From: Candidatus Segatella albertsiae
GTDB taxonomy: Bacteria; Bacteroidota; Bacteroidia; Bacteroidales; Bacteroidaceae
Assembly (NCBI GenBank): GCA_002451555.1
Contig: DKCU01000146.1
Span: forward strand, 1 to 29,102
Length of the DNA: 29,102 nucleotides
Direction: 5' to 3'
The notes under the pieces were generated by a model. It was not told the origin of the DNA and did not search any database. It saw only the letters and a program-made list of their open reading frames with translations. This document shows positions 15,490 to 23,403 of this stretch, one piece after another; the stretch's first letter is position 1; each line of letters starts with the position of its first letter. The position numbers were made by a program, and so were the translations under genes.

Positions 15490-16410
15490 TTATTTTGATA
15501 CTACTTTTCCATGTTCGATGACGAAATGCTTGTCAAACTCCTCCTTCGTTCTCTTCCATCTGTTATGTGTCCAGAGATAGTAAGGAGGGGTCTTGCGGAT
15601 GGTCTCCTCCAGCATCTGGAAGAAGCGACGGGTTATCTCATGCTCGGGCAGGGAGTTAGGCTCTCGGGTGATGAGCTTGTAAGTGGCAGTGTAGTAGCCT
15701 CGCTTCGGACGACTCATCTCCACATAGAACACGGCATCGTTCATTTTCCTCATGATGCGCTCGCCACCTGTAAACACAGGAGTCTCGGGGTGGTTGAGGA
15801 AAGGCAACCAAAGATGGATGTTCTCCCACTTCGGTCCTTGGTCGCTGATATATCCGAAGATGCTGCGTATGTTCTTGCGCTTGTAGTCGATGAGATAGCG
15901 GAGGATGTCTTTCTTGGGTACAGGCACACCGTTCTCCTCATGTGAGCGGATGCGCTTGAAGAGTTCATCGAAGGTATGGTTGTAGAGGGGATGGTAAATC
16001 AATCCCATCATGCGGGTCTTGGGCAGTTCGATGCCCACGCATGAAAGCCATTCCCAGTTGCAATAGTGTCCGAGGATGGCAGCCACGTCTTGTCCCTCTT
16101 CAAAACAACGCTCTACCTCTTCACTATTGAAGACCTTGAAACGCTTGCGCAACTCCTTGTCGCTGATGCTCAGTAGCTTGACAGCCTCAAAGAAATAGTC
16201 GCAGAACCAATGGTAGAACTTCTTCTCGATGTCGATAATCTCATCTAAAGACTTCTCTGGGAAAGATGTGGTTAGATTTTTACGCACAATATCTCTGCGG
16301 TACTTGATGACGTGATACATCATCAAGTACTCGAAATCGGCAATGCAATAGATGGCCCAAAAGGGCAGAAGCGATATTGCATAAAAAAATGCGTAAACAA
16401 TCTTAGTCAT
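15490..16410 (-). CDS. Lipid A late acyltransferase, LpxL/HtrB-like
   Basis: This 306-residue protein has one N-terminal hydrophobic anchor (about 5-28) and the catalytic HX4E motif as H115 and E120 in GHYCNWEW. Other family blocks are ISDQGPKW and PVFTGGERIM, with the substrate-binding Gly-rich stretch near the middle, and YYLWTHNRWKR near the end. It would transfer an acyl chain from acyl-ACP onto Kdo-lipid A or a precursor at the inner leaflet. It starts 16 bases after the MsbA-like exporter gene, the order expected for a lipid A maturation/export operon. Ornithine- or other aminolipid acyltransferases share the fold, so the exact acceptor is inferred from context. Confidence 0.87.
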   Translation of the reverse strand: MTKIVYAFFYAISLLPFWAIYCIADFEYLMMYHVIKYRRDIVRKNLTTSFPEKSLDEIIDIEKKFYHWFCDYFFEAVKLLSISDKELRKRFKVFNSEEVERCFEEGQDVAAILGHYCNWEWLSCVGIELPKTRMMGLIYHPLYNHTFDELFKRIRSHEENGVPVPKKDILRYLIDYKRKNIRSIFGYISDQGPKWENIHLWLPFLNHPETPVFTGGERIMRKMNDAVFYVEMSRPKRGYYTATYKLITREPNSLPEHEITRRFFQMLEETIRKTPPYYLWTHNRWKRTKEEFDKHFVIEHGKVVSK

Positions 16411-16426
16411 TACACCTTATTATATA

Positions 16427-18280
16427 TTACACTTGCTGCATATCGTGCAACTTCTTGTAGTATCCGTTTTTCTCTATCAATTCATCGTGGGTTCCCCGCT
16501 CCACAATCCGTCCCTCGTGCAGCACGCATATCTCGTCGGCATGCTTGATGGTGCTCAGTCGGTGAGCCACAGCCACGGTGGTACGAGTCTTCATCAACTT
16601 CTCCAGGGCATCCTGTACCAGTCGCTCGCTCTCGGTGTCGAGTGCCGATGTTGCCTCGTCGAGGATGAGGATAGGAGGGTTCTTCAAGATGGCTCGGGCG
16701 ATGCTCACACGTTGTCGCTGTCCACCTGAGAGGCGACCGCCACGATCGCCGATGTTGGTGTCGAATCCTTTCTCCGACTTGGTGATGAAGTCGTAAGCGT
16801 TGGCTATCTTCGCAGCGTTGGCGATTTCCTCATCGGTAGCGTCCGTCTTGCCAAAGCGGATATTGTCCTTGAAGCTGGCATTGAAGAGGATCGCCTCTTG
16901 GTTTACGTTGCCTATCAATTGGCGAAGGTCGTGTACGGCGAGGTCTTTCACATTGATGCCGTCGATGAGTACCTCACCCTCCTGTACGTCATAGTAGCGA
17001 GGAATCAAATCGACCATCGTACTCTTGCCGCTGCCACTCTGACCTACGAGTGCCACGGTCTTTCCCTTCGGAATGACGAGGTTGATGTCTTTCAAGACAT
17101 ACACCAGTTCGTCGCTCTTATGGTCTGTATAGGCGAAGGAAACATGGCGGAACTCTATCTGGTGCTCGAAACTGGCGATATGCTCAGGGTTCTCCTTGTC
17201 CTTGATTTCTATCTCCGCCTTGAGAATCTTGTCGATGCGCTCCATGCTGGCGAGACCCTTCGGAATGTTGTAGCTTGCCTTGGAGAACTCCTTCAGCGGG
17301 TTGATGATGCTGTAGAGCATCACTAGGTAGAAGATGATGGTAGGACCGTCGATGCGACCATAGTCCAAGACCAAGATGCCGCCAAACCATAATACCACCA
17401 CGATGAGAATCGTGCCGAGGAACTCGCTCATTGGGTGTGCCATCTGCTGACGGATGTTCACGCGCATCACGTTGTCACGATACTCACTGTTCACTTGGTC
17501 GAAGCGGCCGTTCATCTTGTCCTCGGCACAGAAAGCCTTGATGATGCGCAGACCTCCCAAGGTTTCCTCCACCATGCTCATGGTGTCGCTCCATAGGGCT
17601 TGCGCCTGGGTACTCTGTGCCTTCAACTTCTTGCCCACGAATCCCATGAACCAACCGAATGGTGGCACGAAGAGAATGGTGAAGAGGGTGAGTTGCCAAC
17701 TGATGCAAATCAGTGTGATGAAATAGAAGAGTATCAGGATAGGGTTCTTGAAGAGCATGTCGAGCGAAGACATGATGCTGTTCTCCACTTCCTGCACGTC
17801 GCCGCTCATGCGGGCGATGATGTCGCCCTTGCGTTCTTCGCTGAAGAATCCTAGCGAGAGCGAAGTGATCTTTTGATAGAGTTGGTTGCGGATGTCGCGC
17901 ACGATACCCGTACGTATCGGGATGATGGTGGCAGAAGACAGGAAGTAGGCTCCTGTCTTGAGGAAGGTCATCAGGGCAAGGAATAGACCGATGACCAATA
18001 GGGCGGTCGATGCACTATATTCCACGATGAACTCCTGGATATAATAGTACAAATTATTGGTGGCAACCTCCTTGATGGTGTTCCAATTCCCATCCCATGC
18101 CATGTAGTCGTTGGCACGGATGCCGCCATCTACCTGGAAGAGGATTTGCAGGATTGGTATCAAGGCTGCGAATGAAAATATATTCAATACCGCTGACAGG
18201 ATATTGAATAACACGGATAGCCCTAGATACTTCTTGTATGGAGGGACAAAACGTCGTAAAACTTGCAAGAATTCCTTCAT
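16427..18280 (-). CDS. ABC exporter, fused permease and ATPase (MsbA-like lipid flippase)
   Basis: The protein has 617 residues from the ATG at 18278-18280. A TTG at 18289 is in frame, but it overlaps the -7 promoter box, so the ATG is preferred. The N-terminal ~330 residues have six hydrophobic segments typical of a type IV (exporter) ABC permease. The ATPase part has GQSGSGKST (about 408-416), the Q-loop NQEAILFN, the signature LSGGQRQ (about 516-522), Walker B ILILDEATSALD (about 535-546) and the switch His in AHRLST. All key residues are present. Because it heads an operon with an LpxL-like acyltransferase, an LPS-kinase-like gene and core glycosyltransferases, lipid A-core flipping is the likely role. 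Peptide or drug export cannot be excluded by sequence alone. Confidence 0.85.
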   Translation of the reverse strand: MKEFLQVLRRFVPPYKKYLGLSVLFNILSAVLNIFSFAALIPILQILFQVDGGIRANDYMAWDGNWNTIKEVATNNLYYYIQEFIVEYSASTALLVIGLFLALMTFLKTGAYFLSSATIIPIRTGIVRDIRNQLYQKITSLSLGFFSEERKGDIIARMSGDVQEVENSIMSSLDMLFKNPILILFYFITLICISWQLTLFTILFVPPFGWFMGFVGKKLKAQSTQAQALWSDTMSMVEETLGGLRIIKAFCAEDKMNGRFDQVNSEYRDNVMRVNIRQQMAHPMSEFLGTILIVVVLWFGGILVLDYGRIDGPTIIFYLVMLYSIINPLKEFSKASYNIPKGLASMERIDKILKAEIEIKDKENPEHIASFEHQIEFRHVSFAYTDHKSDELVYVLKDINLVIPKGKTVALVGQSGSGKSTMVDLIPRYYDVQEGEVLIDGINVKDLAVHDLRQLIGNVNQEAILFNASFKDNIRFGKTDATDEEIANAAKIANAYDFITKSEKGFDTNIGDRGGRLSGGQRQRVSIARAILKNPPILILDEATSALDTESERLVQDALEKLMKTRTTVAVAHRLSTIKHADEICVLHEGRIVERGTHDELIEKNGYYKKLHDMQQV

Positions 18281-18286
18281 AGGTTG

Positions 18287-18318
18287 CAAAGATAGTGCTT
18301 TTCAAGAAAACCGCCAAA
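18287..18318 (-). promoter_or_regulatory. Promoter of the ABC exporter operon, giving a near-leaderless mRNA
   Basis: On the minus strand TTTG (18315-18318) is followed after 20 bases by TATCTTTG (18287-18294), an excellent match. Only 6 bases separate the -7 box from the ATG, so transcription should begin at or within a few bases of the start codon. Confidence 0.72.
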
Positions 18319-18333
18319 TTTTTGGTGGTTTTC
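18306..18333. repeat. Inverted repeat overlapping the -33 box
   Basis: Arms of 13 bases (18306-18318 and 18321-18333) match at 12 of 13 positions with a 2-base loop. One arm contains the TTTG of the exporter promoter, so it may be an operator. A terminator is less likely, because miaB already has its own hairpin nearby. Confidence 0.55.
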
Positions 18334-18350
18334 TTTTGCTCACTTAGCTA

Positions 18351-18396
18351 AAAAGGCAACTTTTACCTATTTTATAGGATAGGAAAGTTGCCTTTT
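18351..18396 (-). terminator. Factor-independent terminator of miaB
   Basis: On the minus strand the stem GGCAACTTT/AAAGTTGCC is followed by TTTTT. The loop contains a second short stem (CCTAT/ATAGG). It lies 44 bases after the miaB stop. It is the clearest terminator in the window. Confidence 0.82.
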
Positions 18397-18439
18397 ATGG
18401 TTTCTTTTTGTCTTTTTACTCTTTTACCTTTTTCCCCTT

Positions 18440-19777
18440 TTACTTTTCTTCGATTTCCTCACCGAATAGGGTAGCGGAAGTCGAACCCGTAATGCGAACC
18501 TTCACGAACTCACCGATGTGGTGGCTGCCCTTGTCGATGACCACCGCCTTGTTTTGCTCGGTGCGACCCATCATCTGCTCACGACTTCGCTTGCTGAAGT
18601 TCTCGATGAGGATGGTGAACACCTTGCCCTCGTCCTTCTTGTTCTGCTCGGCGCTCACCTCGGTCTGGAGCTTGATGAGCTCGTTGAGGCGGGCAATCTT
18701 GGTCTCCTCAGGAACATTGTCTGGAAGGTGCTTGGCTGCGTAAGTGCCTGGACGCTCTGAGTACTTGAACATGAAAGCGCTGTCGAAACCTACTTCCTTC
18801 ACCAAGGAAAGGGTCTCCTGATGGTCTTCCTCGGTCTCATCGTGATAACCTACGAAGATGTCGGTGGTAATGCCGCAACCTGGGATGATGCGCTTGATGG
18901 CGGCTATCTTCTCCAAGTACTCCTCACGGGTATATTTGCGGTTCATGAGTTTCAATATCTTGTTGCTTCCGCTCTGTGCTGGGAAGTGGATATGCTTGCA
19001 GAGGTTTGGCTCGTCGGCGATGGCATGGAGGATGTCCTCGGTCATGTCCTCTGGGTTGGAGGTGGTGAAGCGTACGCGCATATCAGGTACTGCCTCGGCT
19101 ACCATTCTCAGGAGCTGGGCGAAGGAAATGCTGCCTTCCTCACGCTTGCCCGATGGAGAGAGACCATAACTGTTCACGTTTTGTCCCAGGAGGGTAACCT
19201 CTTTGAAACCACGGTCGTGCAAGTCGCGTACTTCTCTGAGGATGCTCTCTGCGTCACGGCTGCGCTCACGGCCACGGGTATAAGGTACGATGCAGTAGTG
19301 GCAGAAGTTGTTGCAGCCTCGCATGATGCTCACGAATCCGCTCACTCTGTTGCCACCGATGCGCTGAGGCACGATGTCACGATAGGTCTCGGTCTTGGAG
19401 AGTTCGATGTTGATGGCGTTGGTGCCGATTTCGCACTGTGCGATCATATCAGGCAGATTGAGGTAGCTGTCTGGACCACATACCAAGTTGGCGTAGTGAT
19501 TTTGGATAAGGTCGTCTTTCACACGCTCTGCCATACAGCCCAGTACGCCAAGTATCACCTTGCGTCCCTTCTTCTGTTCGGCATGGAGGGTGTCGAGGCG
19601 ATGATAAATCTTGTTCTCCGCATTCTCACGGATGCTACAGGTGTTGAGGAAGATGGCGTCAGCCTCTTCTTCCTTCTCACAAATCTCGTAACCAGCCATC
19701 TGCATCACACTGGCTACCACTTCACTGTCTGCCACGTTCATCTGGCAGCCATAAGTCTCAATAAACAGTTTCTTCAT
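18440..19777 (-). CDS. miaB: tRNA-2-methylthio-N6-dimethylallyladenosine synthase
   Basis: This 445-residue enzyme adds the methylthio group to N6-isopentenyladenosine at position 37 of tRNAs that read codons starting with U, using two 4Fe-4S clusters and S-adenosylmethionine. The auxiliary cluster cysteines are C11 (ETYGCQMN), C47 (LNTCSIRE) and C81 (LGCMAE). The radical-SAM cysteines are C155, C159 and C162 in RGCNNFCHYCIVPYTRGR. A TRAM RNA-binding domain forms the last ~65 residues. Length and motif spacing fit MiaB rather than MtaB or RimO: DSEVV and TSNPEDM are typical and the SAM motif is CNNFCHYC. It is followed by a strong terminator; 49 bases separate it from the PAP2-family gene upstream, so co-transcription with that gene is possible. 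Confidence 0.95.
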   Translation of the reverse strand: MKKLFIETYGCQMNVADSEVVASVMQMAGYEICEKEEEADAIFLNTCSIRENAENKIYHRLDTLHAEQKKGRKVILGVLGCMAERVKDDLIQNHYANLVCGPDSYLNLPDMIAQCEIGTNAINIELSKTETYRDIVPQRIGGNRVSGFVSIMRGCNNFCHYCIVPYTRGRERSRDAESILREVRDLHDRGFKEVTLLGQNVNSYGLSPSGKREEGSISFAQLLRMVAEAVPDMRVRFTTSNPEDMTEDILHAIADEPNLCKHIHFPAQSGSNKILKLMNRKYTREEYLEKIAAIKRIIPGCGITTDIFVGYHDETEEDHQETLSLVKEVGFDSAFMFKYSERPGTYAAKHLPDNVPEETKIARLNELIKLQTEVSAEQNKKDEGKVFTILIENFSKRSREQMMGRTEQNKAVVIDKGSHHIGEFVKVRITGSTSATLFGEEIEEK

Positions 19778-19826
19778 TGTTCTAGATGAATTCTAATTTA
19801 TTATTTATCAAATTATAAATGCGTTA

Positions 19827-20816
19827 TTATTGGAAGCGAAGCCTTCCGTAGTTCTCTTCCTTGGTAGTCATTCCCTTCGAGAAGTACATCAGAAGAAAGT
19901 AAATGACAATGGCTGATACGAATCCTGCCAAGGCATCGATGAGATAATGCGCCTGGATATAAACCGTAGCCATGCAAAGAAATACATAGAATGGCAAGAG
20001 AATATACACCAACTTGCGGTTCTTGGTGTGCCATGCCAACAGCATACAGATGGTGCTGACTCCTACGTGCGAACTCGGAAATGCTGCCGTCGGACGTTCG
20101 CCTGCTGCCTTGGCATCCTCTACCAACTGGTAGAAAATACCGTCGGTGTAACCCGGTGACGGCAGACAGTCTGTGTGCGAGTTGAAGTAGTCGCCCATGG
20201 CAGGGAAGATGCCCTTGGCAATCTCGCTTACTCCCACGGCATCGTAATAGAAGGTGGGACCCACTACCGGCACATAGATGAATATTACGTAGTAGATGAA
20301 GAAAGAAGCGAGCATCACGAAGGAGATGCGCTCAAACTCCCTGTATCTACAGAAGAAGTAGAAGAACACGACCACCGCAATCATCGGATAGTACATGAAA
20401 TATCCCATGTCCATCAGTTCGCTCACTACTGCCCATGGCATGGCCTTGGCAAAAAGTAAGGCGGGTTGGCATCCGAAGATTTGTTGCTCCCAACCCGCAA
20501 ACAAATGGTCGAGGTTGGGGAACATACGGTTGATTTCGTAAGTGTCTGGATACCACCAGGCAAGCAGTGCCATCTGTGCCACAACCCTTGCCATCTTGGT
20601 AATCTTGCAAGGCACCATGCGATATACAGCCCACAAGGCTCCTGTCATCACCAAGACTCGGATGCGCCCCCAAATCATAGACTCGGGGTTCACCAACTTG
20701 GTATAGGTGAAGAGCATGGTCACGATGGTGAGAGCCATGTAGCCAAGCATGACCCATTCGAGAGCCATCAGTCCCTTCTTCGGGTTCTTTTCTATCTTAA
20801 AATAATCTTTTATCAT
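19827..20816 (-). CDS. PAP2-superfamily membrane protein (phosphatase or phosphotransferase)
   Basis: This 329-residue protein has about six or more membrane helices. The PAP2 signature has its second motif as PSSH at 247-250 (FPSSHVGVS) and its third as YIQAHYLIDALAG (286-298), giving catalytic His250 and His290 with D294. The first, Lys/Arg-containing motif is not obvious, as in the PAP2_3 or aureobasidin-resistance/inositol-phosphorylceramide-synthase-like branch. Such proteins hydrolyse or transfer phosphate groups of membrane lipids on the outer face of the inner membrane. Bacteroidota use relatives in sphingolipid/inositol-lipid synthesis, which is a possible but unproven role here. It lies between an epimerase gene and miaB; an A/T-rich hairpin separates it from the epimerase. 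Confidence 0.8.
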   Translation of the reverse strand: MIKDYFKIEKNPKKGLMALEWVMLGYMALTIVTMLFTYTKLVNPESMIWGRIRVLVMTGALWAVYRMVPCKITKMARVVAQMALLAWWYPDTYEINRMFPNLDHLFAGWEQQIFGCQPALLFAKAMPWAVVSELMDMGYFMYYPMIAVVVFFYFFCRYREFERISFVMLASFFIYYVIFIYVPVVGPTFYYDAVGVSEIAKGIFPAMGDYFNSHTDCLPSPGYTDGIFYQLVEDAKAAGERPTAAFPSSHVGVSTICMLLAWHTKNRKLVYILLPFYVFLCMATVYIQAHYLIDALAGFVSAIVIYFLLMYFSKGMTTKEENYGRLRFQ

Positions 20817-20818
20817 TT

Positions 20819-20895
20819 TAATGTTTAACGTTTAATGTTTAGTGTTTAGTTGTAGGTCTAGTTCCAATGCCATTAAACACTAAACACTAAGCACT
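20819..20895. repeat. Seven-base tandem repeats forming a long imperfect hairpin
   Basis: The left side (about 20819-20851) repeats TAATGTT with variants TAACGTT and TAGTGTT. The right side (about 20874-20895) repeats AAACACT. The two sides are largely reverse complementary (16 of 19 positions checked), giving a hairpin with a ~20-base loop. It lies just after the epimerase stop, so it can act as its terminator. Confidence 0.65.
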
Positions 20896-20897
20896 AT

Positions 20898-21893
20898 TTA
20901 TAACCATCCATTCTCCTTGTACCACTTGATGGCGAGTTTTACGCCTCGCTGCAAAGGATAACGAGGGTGATAGCCCAATTCGTCCATAGCTGGCTCGATG
21001 TCGCATCTCCAGTTGCGTTGCCTCAGGATATTGTACTTGTCGTTGTTCAGAGCCGACATCTTTCCTGTCAATCTTCCGATGTATTCGCCGAAGAAGGTCA
21101 CGATGCGCAACACCCAGATGGGAGCTTTGATGCGCAGCATCCATGGATTGCCTAACTCTTGGCATATCAGGTCGCTGAAGGCTGTCGATTGATAGACCTC
21201 ACCATCGCTGAGGAAGTATTTTCTTCCGTTCCTGCCATGGTCGAGGGCGAGGAACACGGCTTGCACTACGTCCTGTACATACACGAAAGTAATGTCCTGA
21301 CGCTTGTAGCCTACCGAGAAGTCGATGTGTTGCTCGATGCTCTTCGCCATGAGGAAGTAGTCTTTCTCCCTGGGACCATACACGCCCGTAGGACGCAGTA
21401 TGATATAAGGGAATTGGATGCCAATGCTATCTAGGTATTTCTCTGCTTCCCATTTGCTCTTTCCGTAAGCGGTGTTTGGCTTCGGGGTGTCATGTTCCGT
21501 AATCTCCTGATAGGGTTGTTCTTCTCGAATGGCACCGAAGATGCTGAGTGAGCTGACGAATACAAATCGCTTGATTGGCATCTTGAGCGTAATGAGCGCA
21601 CTGACAAGATTTTTCGTTCCTTCGGTATTTACTCGATAGAAATCCTCGGCATGCAAGCACTTGGTAGCACCTGCCGCATGTACCACATAGTCGAACTCAT
21701 GTCCGTCTAACTGGCTGATAAGCTCTTCCTTGGAGGAAAGATTGAGGTTGATGAAATGGATGCGCTCGTCTTGCAGGTATCTCTTGGAACTGCTGGGGCG
21801 TACTGCCGCCCAAGTTTCCATACCTTGCCTGAGAGCTTCCTCTACGATGAAGCTCCCGATAAATCCCGACGCACCCGTCACTAATATTTTCAT
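20898..21893 (-). CDS. NAD-dependent epimerase/dehydratase, extended SDR
   Basis: This 331-residue protein has the N-terminal nucleotide-binding motif GASGFIG at 7-13, the VHAAGATK stretch near 71-78, the catalytic serine region VFVSSLSIFG (111-120) and the YxxxK pair Y143/K147 in NTAYGKSKWEAE. LRPTGVYGPRE follows, as in sugar epimerases and related oxidoreductases. The C-terminal part has few specificity clues, so it could act on a nucleotide sugar or on another alcohol (the 3-beta-HSD-like branch also looks this way). It has its own strong promoter at 21924-21954, giving a leader of about 25 bases. The neighbouring PAP2 gene may be read through the intervening hairpin. Confidence 0.82.
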   Translation of the reverse strand: MKILVTGASGFIGSFIVEEALRQGMETWAAVRPSSSKRYLQDERIHFINLNLSSKEELISQLDGHEFDYVVHAAGATKCLHAEDFYRVNTEGTKNLVSALITLKMPIKRFVFVSSLSIFGAIREEQPYQEITEHDTPKPNTAYGKSKWEAEKYLDSIGIQFPYIILRPTGVYGPREKDYFLMAKSIEQHIDFSVGYKRQDITFVYVQDVVQAVFLALDHGRNGRKYFLSDGEVYQSTAFSDLICQELGNPWMLRIKAPIWVLRIVTFFGEYIGRLTGKMSALNNDKYNILRQRNWRCDIEPAMDELGYHPRYPLQRGVKLAIKWYKENGWL

Positions 21894-21923
21894 GAAAATT
21901 TATTCAAATTGCAATTTAGGGTG

Positions 21924-21954
21924 CAAAGATACGGTTATTTACACAGATAACAAA
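21924..21954 (-). promoter_or_regulatory. Promoter of the epimerase gene
   Basis: On the minus strand TTTG (21951-21954), a 19-base spacer and TATCTTTG (21924-21931) match the Bacteroidota consensus exactly. The ATG is 30 bases after the -7 box. Confidence 0.8.
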
Positions 21955-22111
21955 GGAAAAACGCTTTTTTTATTCATTTCGATTGCATATTTGCGCTTTT
22001 CGTGGGGGAAAATATTTGGCAGTGTCATTTATTTTGATTAATTTGTGCAGCCACAAGTCAAAAAGTTTTCTCGGAAATGGAAGGCTTTGTTCACAATTCA
22101 AGCAATTTTCT

Positions 22112-22142
22112 TTTGTAATTTCAAATAAAAGCATTATCTTTG
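22112..22142 (+). promoter_or_regulatory. Promoter of the plus-strand AAA ATPase
   Basis: TTTG (22112-22115), a 19-base spacer and TATCTTTG (22135-22142) match the consensus. The predicted start lies inside the following repeat (22143-22177). The stretch from 21955 to 22111 shows no gene that I can support. Confidence 0.8.
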
Positions 22143-22177
22143 CATTCCATAAAATGTGTAACATAAAATGTGGAATG
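22143..22177. promoter_or_regulatory. Operator-like nested repeat at the transcription start of the AAA ATPase
   Basis: Outer inverted repeat: CATTCCA (22143-22149) and TGGAATG (22171-22177), perfect. Inside, CATAAAATGTG occurs twice as a direct repeat (22148-22158 and 22162-22172, period 14). Its position immediately after the -7 box fits a repressor site, possibly bound by the winged helix of the ATPase itself (inference). Confidence 0.55.
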
Positions 22178-22190
22178 AAGTTAAAACGTT

Positions 22191-23318
22191 ATGGAACAGT
22201 TGAATAACCCTTTTGTAATATACGGATATAAGGGCGCAGATTACTTCTGCGACCGTAAGAAAGAAACTGAGCTTATCGAAAAAGCTTTGCAAAATGAACG
22301 TAACATCGTCCTAATATCTCCTCGCCGCATTGGAAAAACAGGACTCATTCATCATGTCTTCGAACGGATACAGCAGAATGAGCCAGATACTAAATGCTTC
22401 TATCTCGACATCAATGCCACAAGAAACCTAAGCCAATTTATTCAGTTCTTGGGAAAGACTGTAATCGGAAAAGTTGATACATTCTCGCAGTCTGCCATGC
22501 GCAAGGTAATGGCTTTCTTTTCTAACTATAAGCCAACTCTGTCGTTTGACGAGTTGACAGGTATCCCAACTTTCTCCATTACGGTATCTCCCAATCAAAA
22601 GGAGGACTCTCTCAAGCATATCTTCGAGTATCTGAAACAATCGGGCAGGCGAATCTATATTGCTATCGATGAGTTTCAGCAGATAGCGGAATACCCTGAG
22701 GATGGTGCAGAAGCATTGCTGCGTTCCTATATTCAATTTTTGCCAAACGTATATTTTATCTTTGCAGGAAGCAAGCAGCACATGATGACCGACATGTTTC
22801 TTTCGGCGAAGCGTCCGTTCTATCAGAGTTCGCAGATAGTAAACTTGCCTCTCATTGGCATCCAGGAATACCATGCCTTCGCCAACAGATGGATGAAAGA
22901 GAAAAACTTGCAGATTGATGAAGAAAATTTTGCCTATATATATAATAAGGTGGACGGACAAACATGGTATGTCCAAGATATTCTGAATCGCCTCTATCAA
23001 AACGGCAAGGAGATTACCATACCTGAAATTGATGCCGTGGTTGCTGAATTGGTAAACGAGCAAGAGGTAGCTTTTATCAATTATTACGAGTCTCTTACAG
23101 ATAACCAAGCCGCCTTGCTTTCTGCCATTGCCAAGGAGGGAGCTGTGGCATCCGTACTTTCGCAAGAGTTTATCAGCAAGTATGGTCTCCCTGCCACCAG
23201 TAGTGTGAGTCTTGCTCTCAAGACTCTTCTTGGTAGAGAGTTTGTGTATAAATATAATGGAAGCTACGTCGTCTATGACCGTTTCTTGGGGATATGGCTC
23301 AGAGAAATCCTGAAATAG
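22191..23318 (+). CDS. AAA+ ATPase of the archaeal-ATPase (COG1672/STAND-like) group, stand-alone
   Basis: This 375-residue protein has Walker A LISPRRIGKTG (41-51), Walker B IYIAIDEFQQI (155-165) and a sensor-like AGSKQH soon after. The C-terminal winged-helix region includes AVASVLSQEFISKYGLPATS and ends with YDRFLGIWLRE, the closing strand usual in this group. It resembles the 381-residue ATPase at 9684-10829 in layout and motifs, but sequence between motifs has drifted far, and no COG2865 partner follows. It is the only gene of its unit: a strong promoter and a repeat precede it, and a hairpin at 23380 follows. Function unknown; defence or transcription-linked roles have been suggested for such proteins. 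Confidence 0.82.
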   Translation: MEQLNNPFVIYGYKGADYFCDRKKETELIEKALQNERNIVLISPRRIGKTGLIHHVFERIQQNEPDTKCFYLDINATRNLSQFIQFLGKTVIGKVDTFSQSAMRKVMAFFSNYKPTLSFDELTGIPTFSITVSPNQKEDSLKHIFEYLKQSGRRIYIAIDEFQQIAEYPEDGAEALLRSYIQFLPNVYFIFAGSKQHMMTDMFLSAKRPFYQSSQIVNLPLIGIQEYHAFANRWMKEKNLQIDEENFAYIYNKVDGQTWYVQDILNRLYQNGKEITIPEIDAVVAELVNEQEVAFINYYESLTDNQAALLSAIAKEGAVASVLSQEFISKYGLPATSSVSLALKTLLGREFVYKYNGSYVVYDRFLGIWLREILK

Positions 23319-23379
23319 AATTGCAATGCTGGATTATAAGTGAGTTTTAGTTCGAAAGTGGATTGGTTTAAAATGGACG

Positions 23380-23403
23380 ATGAGGCTTAATTTTAAGCCT
23401 CAT
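23380..23403. terminator. Convergent hairpin containing the stop codon of the Na/Pi transporter
   Basis: Perfect 11-base arms (23380-23390 and 23393-23403) flank a 2-base centre. The transporter's TAA and its last codons (HEA) form one arm. It lies between the converging ATPase and transporter genes and may stop both. T-runs are weak on either side. Confidence 0.5.

Noticed and set aside
18281..18289. TTG start three codons upstream of the ABC exporter ATG
   Set aside because: The TTG overlaps the -7 promoter box and would not be in the transcript.
18821..19789. Long plus-strand open frame (322 codons) opposite miaB
   Set aside because: It lies entirely antisense to a gene with all MiaB motifs, has no family features and arises from the codon bias of miaB.
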